A DNA stretch of 64,000 nt from Brevibacillus_C sp046036945 (GCF_046036945.1 NZ_JBJQOQ010000022.1:1-64000); one strand, 5' to 3'. Counted from the first letter of the stretch, positions 17,029-24,848 are shown. Notes: generated by a model not told the origin, from the sequence alone. Program-made: numbers and translations.

Positions 17029-17053
17029 ACTTCGGGCCAAGTTGGCCCGAAGT
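17029..17053. repeat. 25-bp element palindrome, copy 3
   Basis: The best copy: ACTTCGGG and CCCGAAGT arms, a CAAGTTG core and C/G at the junction positions, 32 bases after the relaxase remnant stop. No U-run follows. Confidence 0.75.
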
Positions 17054-17087
17054 TGCAGGGTTTGGGGAAGGCACTCCCCAACAAGCA

Positions 17088-17155
17088 ATTTTTGAGTTTT
17101 CCCGCAAGGGAAAATCTCAAAAATGAGCAAGTGTCAATACACTTGCCCTGCTTGC
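17088..17155. other. Two hairpins with a possible oriT-like motif
   Basis: ATTTTTGAG-TTTTCCC pairs across a GCAA loop with GGGAAAA-T-CTCAAAAAT (17088-17124). Next, GCAAGTGT / ACACTTGC (17127-17146, CAAT loop) is followed by CCCTG. A hairpin directly before a TTGCCCTG-type sequence resembles nick regions of MobP-type relaxases. The assignment is by resemblance only. Confidence 0.4.
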
Positions 17156-17218
17156 TCTGACTTCGTTGGCTTTCTGCATTCGCTTTTAGTGATATTACTG
17201 AGAGCATAAATAAAAGTA

Positions 17219-17276
17219 TTGACATATTGCTCTAATCGTTATAGAGTTATATTACTCTACAACAATTAGAGCAATA
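17219..17276 (+). promoter_or_regulatory. blaI promoter with a 52-bp BlaI-type operator
   Basis: TTGACA at 17219-17224. From 17225 to 17276 runs a palindrome with one centre: TATTGCTCTAAT outside pairs with ATTAGAGCAATA, and TAGAGT inside pairs with ACTCTA. This gives four CTCTA/TAGAG half-sites at about 12-13 bp intervals, room for two repressor dimers. The -10 (perhaps TATAGA at 17240) lies inside it. Autorepression by the downstream BlaI-like protein is inferred. Confidence 0.7.
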
Positions 17277-17327
17277 ACAAATTCGACTTATTTAAGCAAC
17301 CATGCGATTCTAAGGAGACATCATATT

Positions 17328-17699
17328 ATGAACAAAATTCATAAAATGACAGAGTCAGAAAAAGAAATTATGGATGTTTTATGGACAAGCAGCCAACCAT
17401 TAACTACAAATGAAATAATCCAAAATTTAACTAAAAGTAAAGCGCAAACTACGGTAATAACTTTTTTAGCCCGGCTGATGGAAAAAGGAATTGTTAGGGC
17501 CAAAAGAATAAGCAAGGCTAACTATTACGAGCCTTGTATCACGAAACAGGAATACTTGAATGCTGAAACAAGACAATTTATTTCCGACATTCACAATGGT
17601 TCTGTATTCGGACTTATAAATGCTTTATGCGATAGCGGTGATTTAACGAAATCGGATATTGAGGAAATTATGGAGCGTCTACGTAAAGAGGAGTGGTGA
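17328..17699 (+). CDS. BlaI/MecI family transcriptional repressor
   Basis: A 123-residue winged-helix repressor. Features are TESEKEIMDVLWTSSQPLTT at the N-terminus, the recognition helix region KAQTTVITFLARLMEKGIVR, and the dimerisation tail FISDIHNGSVFGLINALCDSG. BlaI proteins hold beta-lactamase or mecA-type promoters closed until cleaved in response to their M56 receptor. AAGGAG lies 7 bases before ATG 17328 and the operator-rich promoter lies just upstream. The stop overlaps the receptor gene start (TGATG). The target outside its own operon is not visible: no beta-lactamase or PBP gene is nearby. Confidence 0.88.
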   Translation: MNKIHKMTESEKEIMDVLWTSSQPLTTNEIIQNLTKSKAQTTVITFLARLMEKGIVRAKRISKANYYEPCITKQEYLNAETRQFISDIHNGSVFGLINALCDSGDLTKSDIEEIMERLRKEEW

Positions 17700-19198
17700 T
17701 GCTAGTGCTAATTGGCCTATACAATCAGCTATTGATTATGTCAATAATAGCTGGATTGCTATACCTTATTCTTAAACTATTTAGTATTGCCACACATAAA
17801 TATTTTTCGGCAGCTTGGCATTATTACACATATTTGTTGATAAGCACATTTTTCCTAATCCCGTACTATTCCGTGTTGTCAGCGTTTAATACATTTACTC
17901 GAAAAACTGCTAAATGGGCACAGTCTCCCTTAATTGAATTAGGGCTGCCACCTTCTGATATTATCTCAACGGTTAGCACTAGCACTATTCAAATATCCCC
18001 AAAAAGTCACGAAGTGTTTTCGTACATAAGATTGCTTCCTTACTTCTTAATGGCTGGGACATTGATATTTATAGCAGTCGTTGTTTGTAAGAATATCCGG
18101 ATAAATCGGCGTATTTTTATAGCATGTCAAAAAACGGATGATAGAGTGCTATTGGATATACTTTCAGAGTGCAAACGCAGCATAGGTCTGAAAAAAGAGA
18201 TACCGGTATACATGTGCAGTTTCATCGGCACACCCTTAGTCACCGGTCTTTTCAGACCCCGTATTGTTTTACCCAACATCGAATTCAGTTCTGAAGAATT
18301 AGGTTATATCTTCAAACATGAATTGACACACATAAAAAAATATGACGCATGGATAAAGCTGCTGTTGCTTTTCATCAATGCCCTGCATTGGTTCAATCCG
18401 CTTGCTTATATAATCAGATTTGACATTGACCGCTTCTGTGAAGCGTTTTGTGATAAAACAGTTACTGGGTCAATGAATAAAGAGGAAAGGAGAAAATACT
18501 GCGGGTTAATTTTAAGCGTACTTTGGAACGTTGCAGATCAAAACACTAAACTATTTTCCGCCTTTAGCGATAAGCGGAGCATCGAATGGAGAATTTATTT
18601 AATCATGAAAACTGAAAAGAGTAAGAGATGGGTTCGTAGGGCGGCAGTTGCATTTACATTGTCATTTGCATTGCTAGGCACAGGCTTGGCATACGCCGCA
18701 ACCGGAACTGGTTCCGCAAATGCCCCTTTGTCTACCAGTGGCACAGCTAATGTATCAGGTTTATCTGCGGATTTTGAAAATATGGAGGTCGGCGATATTG
18801 TTTATGTCGGCGATATTGCCATCCAAAGAGTTGCGGATGACGCCCAAGGTCCCGGTGATTCCATGGTGCAAACTACAACAGAAGGTTTTAGTGTAAGCGA
18901 CTTTGCTGGAAATCAGAGCTTGGATAAAACATTGTCTCTCAACTCCACGTATAAATACTGGTTCATCTGGATCGATAATACCAGCAGCAACAAAATCAAT
19001 GTTACGATCGGTAACGATGAAACCACTCAAACCAATAACTTCCACCAAATACCGAAGGGAAAATACTATATTTGGTCGACAAACGCATGGCCGACTAGTA
19101 GCCAGACGGTAAGCTTCTCTAACGGTGCAGGAATGTATGGCAGTGCAGCTGCAAGACTTTGTTCTACGCTTGCCGAGGCAGAGGCTCATAATGGTTAA
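17699..19198 (+). CDS. BlaR1-like M56 metallopeptidase receptor with an atypical ectodomain
   Basis: A 499-residue sensor-protease. Membrane helices lie near residues 6-27, 40-58 and 115-137. The zinc site HELTHIKKYDAW (H207-E208-H211) follows, then the second-shell block FDIDRFCEAFCDKTV. A fourth helix, AVAFTLSFALLGTGLAYA, lies near residue 320. In BlaR1 the outside domain after this helix is a penicillin-binding fold. Here the last 160 residues contain no SxxK or KTG pattern but Asn/Thr/Ser-rich strands (KYWFIWIDNTSSNK, GKYYIWSTNAW), suggesting a secreted beta-sandwich. The ligand is unknown. Translationally coupled to the blaI-like gene; a terminator follows at 19286. Confidence 0.85.
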   Translation: MLVLIGLYNQLLIMSIIAGLLYLILKLFSIATHKYFSAAWHYYTYLLISTFFLIPYYSVLSAFNTFTRKTAKWAQSPLIELGLPPSDIISTVSTSTIQISPKSHEVFSYIRLLPYFLMAGTLIFIAVVVCKNIRINRRIFIACQKTDDRVLLDILSECKRSIGLKKEIPVYMCSFIGTPLVTGLFRPRIVLPNIEFSSEELGYIFKHELTHIKKYDAWIKLLLLFINALHWFNPLAYIIRFDIDRFCEAFCDKTVTGSMNKEERRKYCGLILSVLWNVADQNTKLFSAFSDKRSIEWRIYLIMKTEKSKRWVRRAAVAFTLSFALLGTGLAYAATGTGSANAPLSTSGTANVSGLSADFENMEVGDIVYVGDIAIQRVADDAQGPGDSMVQTTTEGFSVSDFAGNQSLDKTLSLNSTYKYWFIWIDNTSSNKINVTIGNDETTQTNNFHQIPKGKYYIWSTNAWPTSSQTVSFSNGAGMYGSAAARLCSTLAEAEAHNG

Positions 19199-19285
19199 CA
19201 CTGAGAAAGTTCATTGAAAAACGTATTCCGATTTTAATCCTATATAGATTCAAAAGCTTAAGACAACTCCGTTAACTTTTTATTC

Positions 19286-19323
19286 GACACCTTTCAGGGA
19301 TTTTCCCTTAAAGGTGTCTTTTA
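19286..19323 (+). terminator. Terminator of the blaI-blaR1-like operon
   Basis: GACACCTTT / AAAGGTGTC stem with an inner GGGA-TTTT-CCCT pairing, followed by TTTTATT. Almost the same sequence recurs at 19706. Confidence 0.8.
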
Positions 19324-19705
19324 TTCAATATCAGACTGATAAACTGATGATCTCGCCACTCCTCTTAAAAATCAAAGTTCCGAATATATTTTTGTAAAAG
19401 GAACATTGGAATTTATGAGACTCGCATTGTCTAAAAAAAATATTATGTTTGTATTTTTGATACATACCTCCGAAGAAAAGACTACAGTAGAACAGATAAA
19501 TGAAAGCTACCGCTTGTACTGATTGCATCAAGTAAAAGCGCATCTTCTTATGTGGCTAAATCGGCGTCATTAGGAAAGGGGGCTTTGTTATGCTATTCTC
19601 TTTAGTCTATGAGGGGCCGTCACCTTACTGTGACGGCTGGATGTAGCAAATAACCTTAATAAATCAAGTGAATATTGGGACGATCAGTGCGGCCTTTTTT
19701 TATTC

Positions 19706-19744
19706 GACACCTTTCGGGGATATTCCCTAGAAGGTGTTTTTTTA
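19706..19744 (+). terminator. Second copy of the GACACCTTT terminator
   Basis: GACACCTTTC / AGAAGGTGTTTT with inner GGGGATATTCCC; closely related to the terminator at 19286, including the preceding TTTTTATTC. Confidence 0.7.
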
Positions 19745-19802
19745 TACCCTTTTTCAACTGTTTACGAGCTTTATCGACATATTTTATCGGACGAGCCTGC
19801 TC

Positions 19803-19827
19803 ACTTCGAGCCAAATTGTCCCGAAGT
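19803..19827. repeat. 25-bp element palindrome, copy 4
   Basis: ACTTCGAG and CCCGAAGT arms (one mismatch) around CAAATTG, 77 bases upstream of the sigma-like gene. Confidence 0.7.
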
Positions 19828-19903
19828 CCAGCCCCGCGGCCGCTCCCCCCCCTCCATTTCGATTCAACATTCCCCCCAAAAAATCGAAATGGAGGAACAA
19901 CCT

Positions 19904-20329
19904 ATGGCTAAAATTAATCTTCGGAATTTTTACCCGTTTTGCAATCATGATATTTTTCTCGATATTCCTGATGAAGTAGCAACAATCCTGTTTGAAGCTG
20001 AACGGCAGGAAGAAGCGTATCGGCGGCGCATGTACCGTCACAAGGCGCACTATTCTCTTGACCGGGGTGACGGAATTGAGCATGATACTTGCTTCGTTGC
20101 CCTATCGCCGTCCGAGGTCTATGAGCGCCAAATGACAACCCAACAGTTATATGCGGCTATCACCGCCTTACCAGACAAGCAAGGCAAACGAATTTACGCG
20201 CATTACGTGCTTGGCATTAGCAAATCCGAGATTGCGCGAGCTGAGGGAGTTTCAGAAAAAAACATTCGCAAATCCATCAGTCAGGGGCTTCGGAACATGG
20301 AAACATATTTGAAAAATTTTTCTGAATGA
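19904..20329 (+). CDS. Sigma-70 region 4-like regulatory protein of the element
   Basis: A 141-residue protein. The N-terminal 60 residues are basic and helical. The C-terminal half has the sigma region 4 pattern: LYAAITALPDKQGKRIYAHY, the helix-turn-helix LGISKSEIARAEGVSEKNIR, then SISQGLRNME. Such proteins are regular members of Tn916/Tn1549-type elements and are thought to control excision or transfer genes. ATG 19904 is chosen because GGAGG lies at 19891-19895, covering an earlier in-frame ATG. A long structured leader follows before the next gene. Confidence 0.8.
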   Translation: MAKINLRNFYPFCNHDIFLDIPDEVATILFEAERQEEAYRRRMYRHKAHYSLDRGDGIEHDTCFVALSPSEVYERQMTTQQLYAAITALPDKQGKRIYAHYVLGISKSEIARAEGVSEKNIRKSISQGLRNMETYLKNFSE

Positions 20330-20769
20330 GGGTCGGTTCTGTCCTGAAAATGTCACGGTTATTGGAAGGATGTTTTCTTCCGCTAGTGATCTTTGATAAC
20401 TGAATACGGATAACCCGGATACGTTTCATGTGTGAGGGAGCCGAGCCGCAGAGTGCGCCATAACTTTTCAGCGAATTTAATCGTTTGAGAACGAGCGACA
20501 AACACCATCTTCGGTAAGCAGACTGTGGTAGTCTGCCGGGCGATGATCCCACACAAAGGATATGATACTTACGGTTTGAACGCTTCACAGCATTGACCGT
20601 CGCGCCATCAGCATGGGGCGGGGTGAAATTCCCATGAGGGCGGTTGCCGCCGCCCGTCCGGATTATCTTTTATTAAACTACAGGAGGAAGCGCCGGGTTT
20701 TTCTGTCTAACGACAGCCCAATACTTCCCGGCGCGGTGCTTCGCTTACTTTGGCATGAGGGGAATCGAA
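20330..20769 (+). other. Structured non-coding region upstream of small element genes
   Basis: No gene. Hairpins include GCAGACT / AGTCTGC near 20518-20537 and GCGCCGGG (20690-20697) with CCCGGCGC (20727-20734), the latter enclosing CTGTC / GACAG. An AGGAGG at 20683 is followed by no convincing long frame. It could be a leader RNA controlling the gene at 20770. Confidence 0.5.
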
Positions 20770-20970
20770 ATGGAAAAAGATACGCTTTCTGCTGAAATGC
20801 TTTCTGAACAATGGAGTAACAACGCTTGCCGCGGCTATGTCATTTGGGCAATGGAAAACAGTGGTTTCGGTACTGACGATATTCAGCGTGTAGTTTCAGA
20901 GCTTCGCTATGTTTTTGATTTCAAGTCCATTGACGAAGCTGACGAACATTACCGAGACAGTCCCTATTGA
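20770..20970 (+). CDS. Small conserved element protein of unknown function
   Basis: A 66-residue acidic protein (LSAEMLSEQWSNNACRGYVI, then WAMENSGFGTDDIQRVVSEL and FKSIDEADEHYR). ATG 20770 is preceded by GAGGGG. Small acidic proteins of this kind commonly sit between the sigma-like and recombinase genes of Tn1549-type elements. No domain or activity is recognised. It lies after a strong hairpin leader and ends on copy 5 of the element palindrome. Confidence 0.65.
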   Translation: MEKDTLSAEMLSEQWSNNACRGYVIWAMENSGFGTDDIQRVVSELRYVFDFKSIDEADEHYRDSPY

Positions 20971-20994
20971 CTTCGGGTCAACTTGTCCCGAAGT
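20970..20994. repeat. 25-bp element palindrome, copy 5
   Basis: ACTTCGGG and CCCGAAGT arms with a CAACTTG core; its first base is the last base of the preceding stop codon. A separate terminator follows at 21008. Confidence 0.75.
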
Positions 20995-21007
20995 ATATGG
21001 ACAGATG

Positions 21008-21050
21008 AACAGCCGTCACTTTTATTGTAAAGTGGTGGCTGTTTTTGTTT
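21008..21050 (+). terminator. Terminator after the small acidic gene
   Basis: Long stem AACAGCCGTCACTTT / AAAGTGGTGGCTGTT (G-U pair inside) with a 5-nt loop, followed by TTTGTTT. Confidence 0.8.
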
Positions 21051-21111
21051 CTCACGGGACAAACGGGGAAACGCATATATTGAATCATGCTAATCAAGGA
21101 GGGCATGATGA

Positions 21112-21375
21112 ATGATTACTTCCGAACTCATTGATCGGTTTATGAATGTAAATATGGAAACCGTAGATACCGGGAAATTGGCTGATATATGTACACTTGA
21201 ATTTGATAATTCTCTCCCGATAGAACAGCGGCCAGCTTATGTTTTGGAAAAACTGAAAAATCCGTTGTGTTTCCGTTGTGGTGAGGTGGGTGTAAAGCTT
21301 GAATTTGACGATGCCGCCCCTCCCATTCAAGAGGTACTCACGAACTTTATGATACGCAAGAAAAGTGGCCTATAA
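21112..21375 (+). CDS. DUF6870-like small element protein
   Basis: An 87-residue protein (ELIDRFMNVNMETVDTGKLA, IEQRPAYVLEKLKNPLCFRC, then GEVGVKLEFDDAAPPIQEVL). The 'NPLCFRCG' stretch carries a CxxC pair that could bind metal, although a second pair is absent. Similar proteins, grouped in DUF6870 to my knowledge, occur beside the recombinase gene of clostridial conjugative elements. RBS AAGGAGG precedes ATG 21112. A possible role as recombination directionality factor is only positional. Confidence 0.65.
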   Translation: MITSELIDRFMNVNMETVDTGKLADICTLEFDNSLPIEQRPAYVLEKLKNPLCFRCGEVGVKLEFDDAAPPIQEVLTNFMIRKKSGL

Positions 21376-21458
21376 TGCGGCTTTGTGCCCTCGACAACAT
21401 GGTTCGCATTACGCCCAAATGGTATAATATAGGTGTAATGTGATAGGAAGGAGGACAC

Positions 21459-23138
21459 ATGGCCAGAGTAGCCAATAGGCAGAACATTGTAAAAGCAGTT
21501 TCAAAAAAGAAGATATGGTATGTAGGACTTTATATTCGTTTATCGCGCGAGGACAAACGTGGAAAAAATGAATCGGAAAGTGTTATCAACCAAAGGCTTA
21601 TTTTGACGGACTTCTTTGACCAACAGGATGATGGCGATGAATATGTTATTGTTGACGAATATATTGATGACGGCGTGAGCGGCACAACGGATGAAGAACG
21701 TCCCGACTTCCAAAGGATTTTAACAGATATACGAAAGAAAAAAATTAATTGTGTTGCCGTTAAGAACCTCGCCCGAAGTTTTCGTAACAGTGGCGATCAG
21801 AGCTATTATCTTGGCGATTGGTTTCCGCGAAACAATGTGCGGTTTATTTCTCTTTACCAACATCCTGTTGATACGTACAAAGACCCGCAGAATGCGCACA
21901 ACATCGCCGTTCCGGTTCAAGGTGTTCTGAATGAGGAACATGCCAGGGGGACTTCGGAAAGTGTCAGGAGAACCTTTGACAAGAAGCGTGAAAAAGGCCT
22001 GCATATTGGCTCGTTTGCCGCTTATGGCTATCTGAAAGACCCGGAGGACAAAAACGCACTCGTACTTGATGAGGAAGCTGCCGAAAACGTTAAAAGCATT
22101 TATGCTTGGTTTTTGGAGGGCATGAGCAAAAATGCGATTGTTCGCAAGTTGAACGAAAGTGGCATATTATGCCCATCAGCGTATAAGAAAAGCAAGGGCA
22201 TGAAATACAAAAATCCCAATAGCGAGGGCGGCAACCCTTTATGGTGTGCCATGACGGTCACCAACATGTTGAAAAATCGAATTTATGTTGGGGATATGGT
22301 GCAAGGTCGTTATCGAATCAAGAGTTATAAAATCCATGTACAGGAAACCGTTCCTGAGGATGAATGGTTCATTGTCGAAAATACACATGAGCCAATCATC
22401 AGCCGTGAAGATTTTGTCAAAGTGCAGGAGCTTTTGAAAAAAGATACCCGTACCGCGCCGAAACAAAAAACGTTGTATTTGTTCAGTGGCTTCCTACGCT
22501 GTGCTGATTGCGGCAAGGCCATGACACGAAGCACAGTTAAAGGGAATGTGTACTACTATTGCCGCACTTATAAAGACCAGTCCAAAGCGGCTTGTACGAA
22601 GCATACGATGAAGCACAACCATTTGGAACAAGCGGTATTGTATGCTGTCAAGCAACAGGTTTACATTGCGGTATCTCTTTCAGAAATGATTTCACGGATT
22701 AATAAGGCTCCGCTCCAGAAAAGCCAGTCTATCCGTCTGAATGAACAAATCGCTTCCAAAGAAAAGGAACTGTCCAAGATTTCACGCTATAAGCAGAGCA
22801 TTTATCAGGACTGGAAAGACGGCGAAATTTCTCATAAAGATTATCGCCAGATGAAAGAGGACTATGAGCGGCAAATCGAAGCCATTAACGAGGTTATAAG
22901 CAATCTGCAAGAGGAAAAGGCGGAGCTTGAAAATGGAGTCGATGTAGAAAACCCGTTTTTAGCAACTTTTCGGAAGTATGAAAACATCAACAAACTGACA
23001 AGGGATATTCTGATTGAGCTTGTTGACACCATCAAGGTATACGAAAATGGCAACATCAGCGTGAAGCTGAAATTTGCCAATGAGTACCGCAGAGTTGCGG
23101 AATACATTGAAGTCAACACCTCTGAAGACGCGGTTTAG
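21459..23138 (+). CDS. Large serine recombinase (TndX/TnpX family)
   Basis: A 559-residue site-specific recombinase that should integrate and excise the element. The resolvase domain shows GLYIRLSREDK with the catalytic serine, ESVINQRLILTDFF, YIDDGVSGTTDEERPDFQRI and AVKNLARSFRN. A recombinase domain (YLKDPEDKNALVLDEEAAEN) and a zinc ribbon (CADCGK and later CRTY / C, near residue 345) follow. A coiled-coil stretch near residues 440-490 precedes the C-terminus. GGAAGGAGG precedes ATG 21459, and TATAAT lies at 21423. The length and domain order are complete, so it may still be active. Confidence 0.93.
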   Translation: MARVANRQNIVKAVSKKKIWYVGLYIRLSREDKRGKNESESVINQRLILTDFFDQQDDGDEYVIVDEYIDDGVSGTTDEERPDFQRILTDIRKKKINCVAVKNLARSFRNSGDQSYYLGDWFPRNNVRFISLYQHPVDTYKDPQNAHNIAVPVQGVLNEEHARGTSESVRRTFDKKREKGLHIGSFAAYGYLKDPEDKNALVLDEEAAENVKSIYAWFLEGMSKNAIVRKLNESGILCPSAYKKSKGMKYKNPNSEGGNPLWCAMTVTNMLKNRIYVGDMVQGRYRIKSYKIHVQETVPEDEWFIVENTHEPIISREDFVKVQELLKKDTRTAPKQKTLYLFSGFLRCADCGKAMTRSTVKGNVYYYCRTYKDQSKAACTKHTMKHNHLEQAVLYAVKQQVYIAVSLSEMISRINKAPLQKSQSIRLNEQIASKEKELSKISRYKQSIYQDWKDGEISHKDYRQMKEDYERQIEAINEVISNLQEEKAELENGVDVENPFLATFRKYENINKLTRDILIELVDTIKVYENGNISVKLKFANEYRRVAEYIEVNTSEDAV

Positions 23139-23184
23139 AGAACCGCATTTTTAACGGCAGTTTGTTTTCCTAATATAAATGTTC

Positions 23185-23435
23185 CGGTTGCCGGGAAAGA
23201 TAAAAGAGTGGAACAATTCCCGATCCGCTTTGTTTCGGGCGATAATAAAGCGCCAGGGCTGTTCATTGTTGGCGGACGGTGCCCAGCGTGCCGCTTCGAA
23301 TACACTGAACAGGATATCTTCAGGCACCTCTGTTTCCTTGTAAGACCGCGGTGACCAGCGGTTTAAGATAAGGGGCTCAACCTCGTATGTAGGGTGGCGT
23401 TGTGCAGCTGCTTCAGCCGTCACCAGTTTCTCCAT
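23185..23435 (-). pseudogene. Nitroreductase gene, 5' part (split by the integrative element)
   Basis: Starts at ATG 23435 after AGGAGG and encodes PLILNRWSPRSYKETEVPED and AARWAPSANNEQPWRFIIA, the FMN-binding opening of the nitroreductase family. The native sequence ends at FIFPGN; beyond it the frame runs into element DNA and stops. The remaining part lies at 13027-13398. Promoter and start look intact, so a short useless peptide could still be made. Confidence 0.9.
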
Positions 23436-23629
23436 TCCTGTAAAACCTCCTATGTATCTGTTGTATCAGTTTACCTCTTTTCATGTGCCATCGGATGATG
23501 ACTCACTTACTTTATTATAGTTAGTTTTTTGTTTGGTGTACAGGTGATAGGAACAACTTTATCAGTTCTTTAGAATGATCCCATACGATAGGTTTGTCAA
23601 AAGGATGAGAAGAGGAGATGTGACAAACC

Positions 23630-24802
23630 ATGGTTTTGGGAAAAGATGAACGGATCCACGTGCTTGATGCGATTCGGGGGATCGCGCTTCTGGGGATATT
23701 GCTGGTAAATATTATTTTTTTCAGCACTTCCCTGCAAGCCATTCAATATCAGATTGAATTGTGGCCAGGTTTTTGGGCCAAAGCGGTGGAAGCGTTCCGG
23801 TTTTTATTTGTGGAAAACAAGTTTATCTCGATGTTTTCCTTTCTGTTCGGCTATGGCATGATTTTGTTCAAGCAGAAGGCAGAGCAAAAGGGCAAAAGGT
23901 TTGTGTGTGCGTACGTGCGAAGATTGCTCGCCTTGTTTGGGTTTGGGCTGATTCACGGCTTGTTTATCTGGTATGGGGATATCCTGCTGCATTACGCGCT
24001 GCTGGGCTTTGTGCTGCTCTTGTTCCATAAAGCGAAGGCAAAGACACTGCTGATCTGGGGAATTGCCTTGATCCTGCTCGTCCCGACACTTCTCGCGGTG
24101 AACGGGGCCCCTACCGCACCGGTGTTGAATGAGGAGACAAAAGCGATGATGATGCAGCTGATTGAGCGGGACAATGCCGTTTATGGAAGCGGTACATACG
24201 ACGCGATTCACGCATTGCGCTTCTATGATTGGAATGGCAGTCTGATAAACCAGATTCTATTTTATCCAAACATTCTCGGGCTTTTCTTGCTGGGAGCGGC
24301 GTTTGCCAAATTCGGCGTGCTTCATGACGCTGCTTCCCACCGCAGACTGTTAAAAAAGATCGCGGCATGGTGCGGGGGATTCGGCTTTTTCTCGCTGCTG
24401 CTGGCATACACGCTGCCTGAAGGAACGTCCTTGAAAAGCTTGCTGCAGGTGCTCGGCATTCTGATCGGATCACCTATGCTTGGACTTTGTTATATTGCGT
24501 CGCTGGCGCTGCTTTTCCAAAAGCAGGCAGGAAGAAGAATATTGACCCCTTTTGCGTCGGTGGGGCGAATGGCTTTTTCGAACTATATCATGCAATCGGT
24601 GATGTGCACGCTGATATTTTACAGCTATGGACTGGGTCTTTTTGGAAAAGTCAGCCCTGTGCTGGGCATAGGGATTGCGCTTTTGGTATACGGAGTGGAG
24701 TTGATCTGGAGTCGGTTGTGGTTCGCCAGGTTCTCCATGGGTCCGCTCGAATGGATCTGGCGGCTGTTTACCTACCTGCAAATCCCATCGATCAAAAAAT
24801 GA
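23630..24802 (+). CDS. DUF418 family membrane protein
   Basis: A 390-residue polytopic membrane protein with about nine hydrophobic helices. It starts with RIHVLDAIRGIALLGILLVN, the usual opening of YeiB-like DUF418 proteins. The C-terminal DUF418 block includes FASVGRMAFSNYIMQSVMCT, then YGVELIWSRLWFARFSMGPLEW with the conserved F-x-GPLEW-x-WR ending. Function is unknown; a transport role is often suggested. ATG at 23630 follows AGAGGAG at 23612-23618. A strong bidirectional terminator separates it from the convergent histidine kinase gene. Confidence 0.88.
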   Translation: MVLGKDERIHVLDAIRGIALLGILLVNIIFFSTSLQAIQYQIELWPGFWAKAVEAFRFLFVENKFISMFSFLFGYGMILFKQKAEQKGKRFVCAYVRRLLALFGFGLIHGLFIWYGDILLHYALLGFVLLLFHKAKAKTLLIWGIALILLVPTLLAVNGAPTAPVLNEETKAMMMQLIERDNAVYGSGTYDAIHALRFYDWNGSLINQILFYPNILGLFLLGAAFAKFGVLHDAASHRRLLKKIAAWCGGFGFFSLLLAYTLPEGTSLKSLLQVLGILIGSPMLGLCYIASLALLFQKQAGRRILTPFASVGRMAFSNYIMQSVMCTLIFYSYGLGLFGKVSPVLGIGIALLVYGVELIWSRLWFARFSMGPLEWIWRLFTYLQIPSIKK

Positions 24803-24810
24803 CGTCAAAG

Positions 24811-24848
24811 AAGAGAGGGCTCCGGAATTATGCCGGGGCCCTCTCTTT
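24811..24848. terminator. Bidirectional terminator between DUF418 and sensor kinase genes
   Basis: AAGAGAGGGC-TCCGG pairs with CCGG-GGCCCTCTCTTT, flanked by an A-run upstream and T-run downstream. The end of the kinase gene lies inside the stem. Confidence 0.85.

Larger units (their letters stand above)
19199..19802. other. Gap with two near-identical terminators
   Basis: No supported gene. Besides the two similar terminators there is a GCCGTCAC / GTGACGGC hairpin at 19616-19637. The 420-bp spacing of the duplicated terminators suggests that a gene or repeat unit was duplicated and then lost. Confidence 0.45.
13399..23184 (+). mobile_element. Defective Tn1549/TndX-type integrative element (about 9.8 kb)
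   Basis: Both ends lie inside one nitroreductase gene, and a CG dinucleotide is common to both junctions (13397-13398 and 23185-23186). TAGGAAAAC occurs inverted near each end (13406-13414 and 23164-23172). A large serine recombinase gene sits at the right end, as in TndX-type conjugative transposons. Cargo includes ParB-like, DUF7768-like, ardA and relaxase remnants, BlaI/BlaR1-like genes, a sigma-like gene and small element genes. Coupling protein, VirB4/VirB6-like and relaxase N-terminal genes are missing, so self-transfer is not expected. Exact ends are inferred from frame restoration. Confidence 0.85.

Noticed and set aside
13524..20994. 25-bp palindromes as ordinary terminators
   Set aside because: Only copy 2 is followed by a T-run, copy 1 lies upstream of a gene, and sequence rather than just pairing is conserved.
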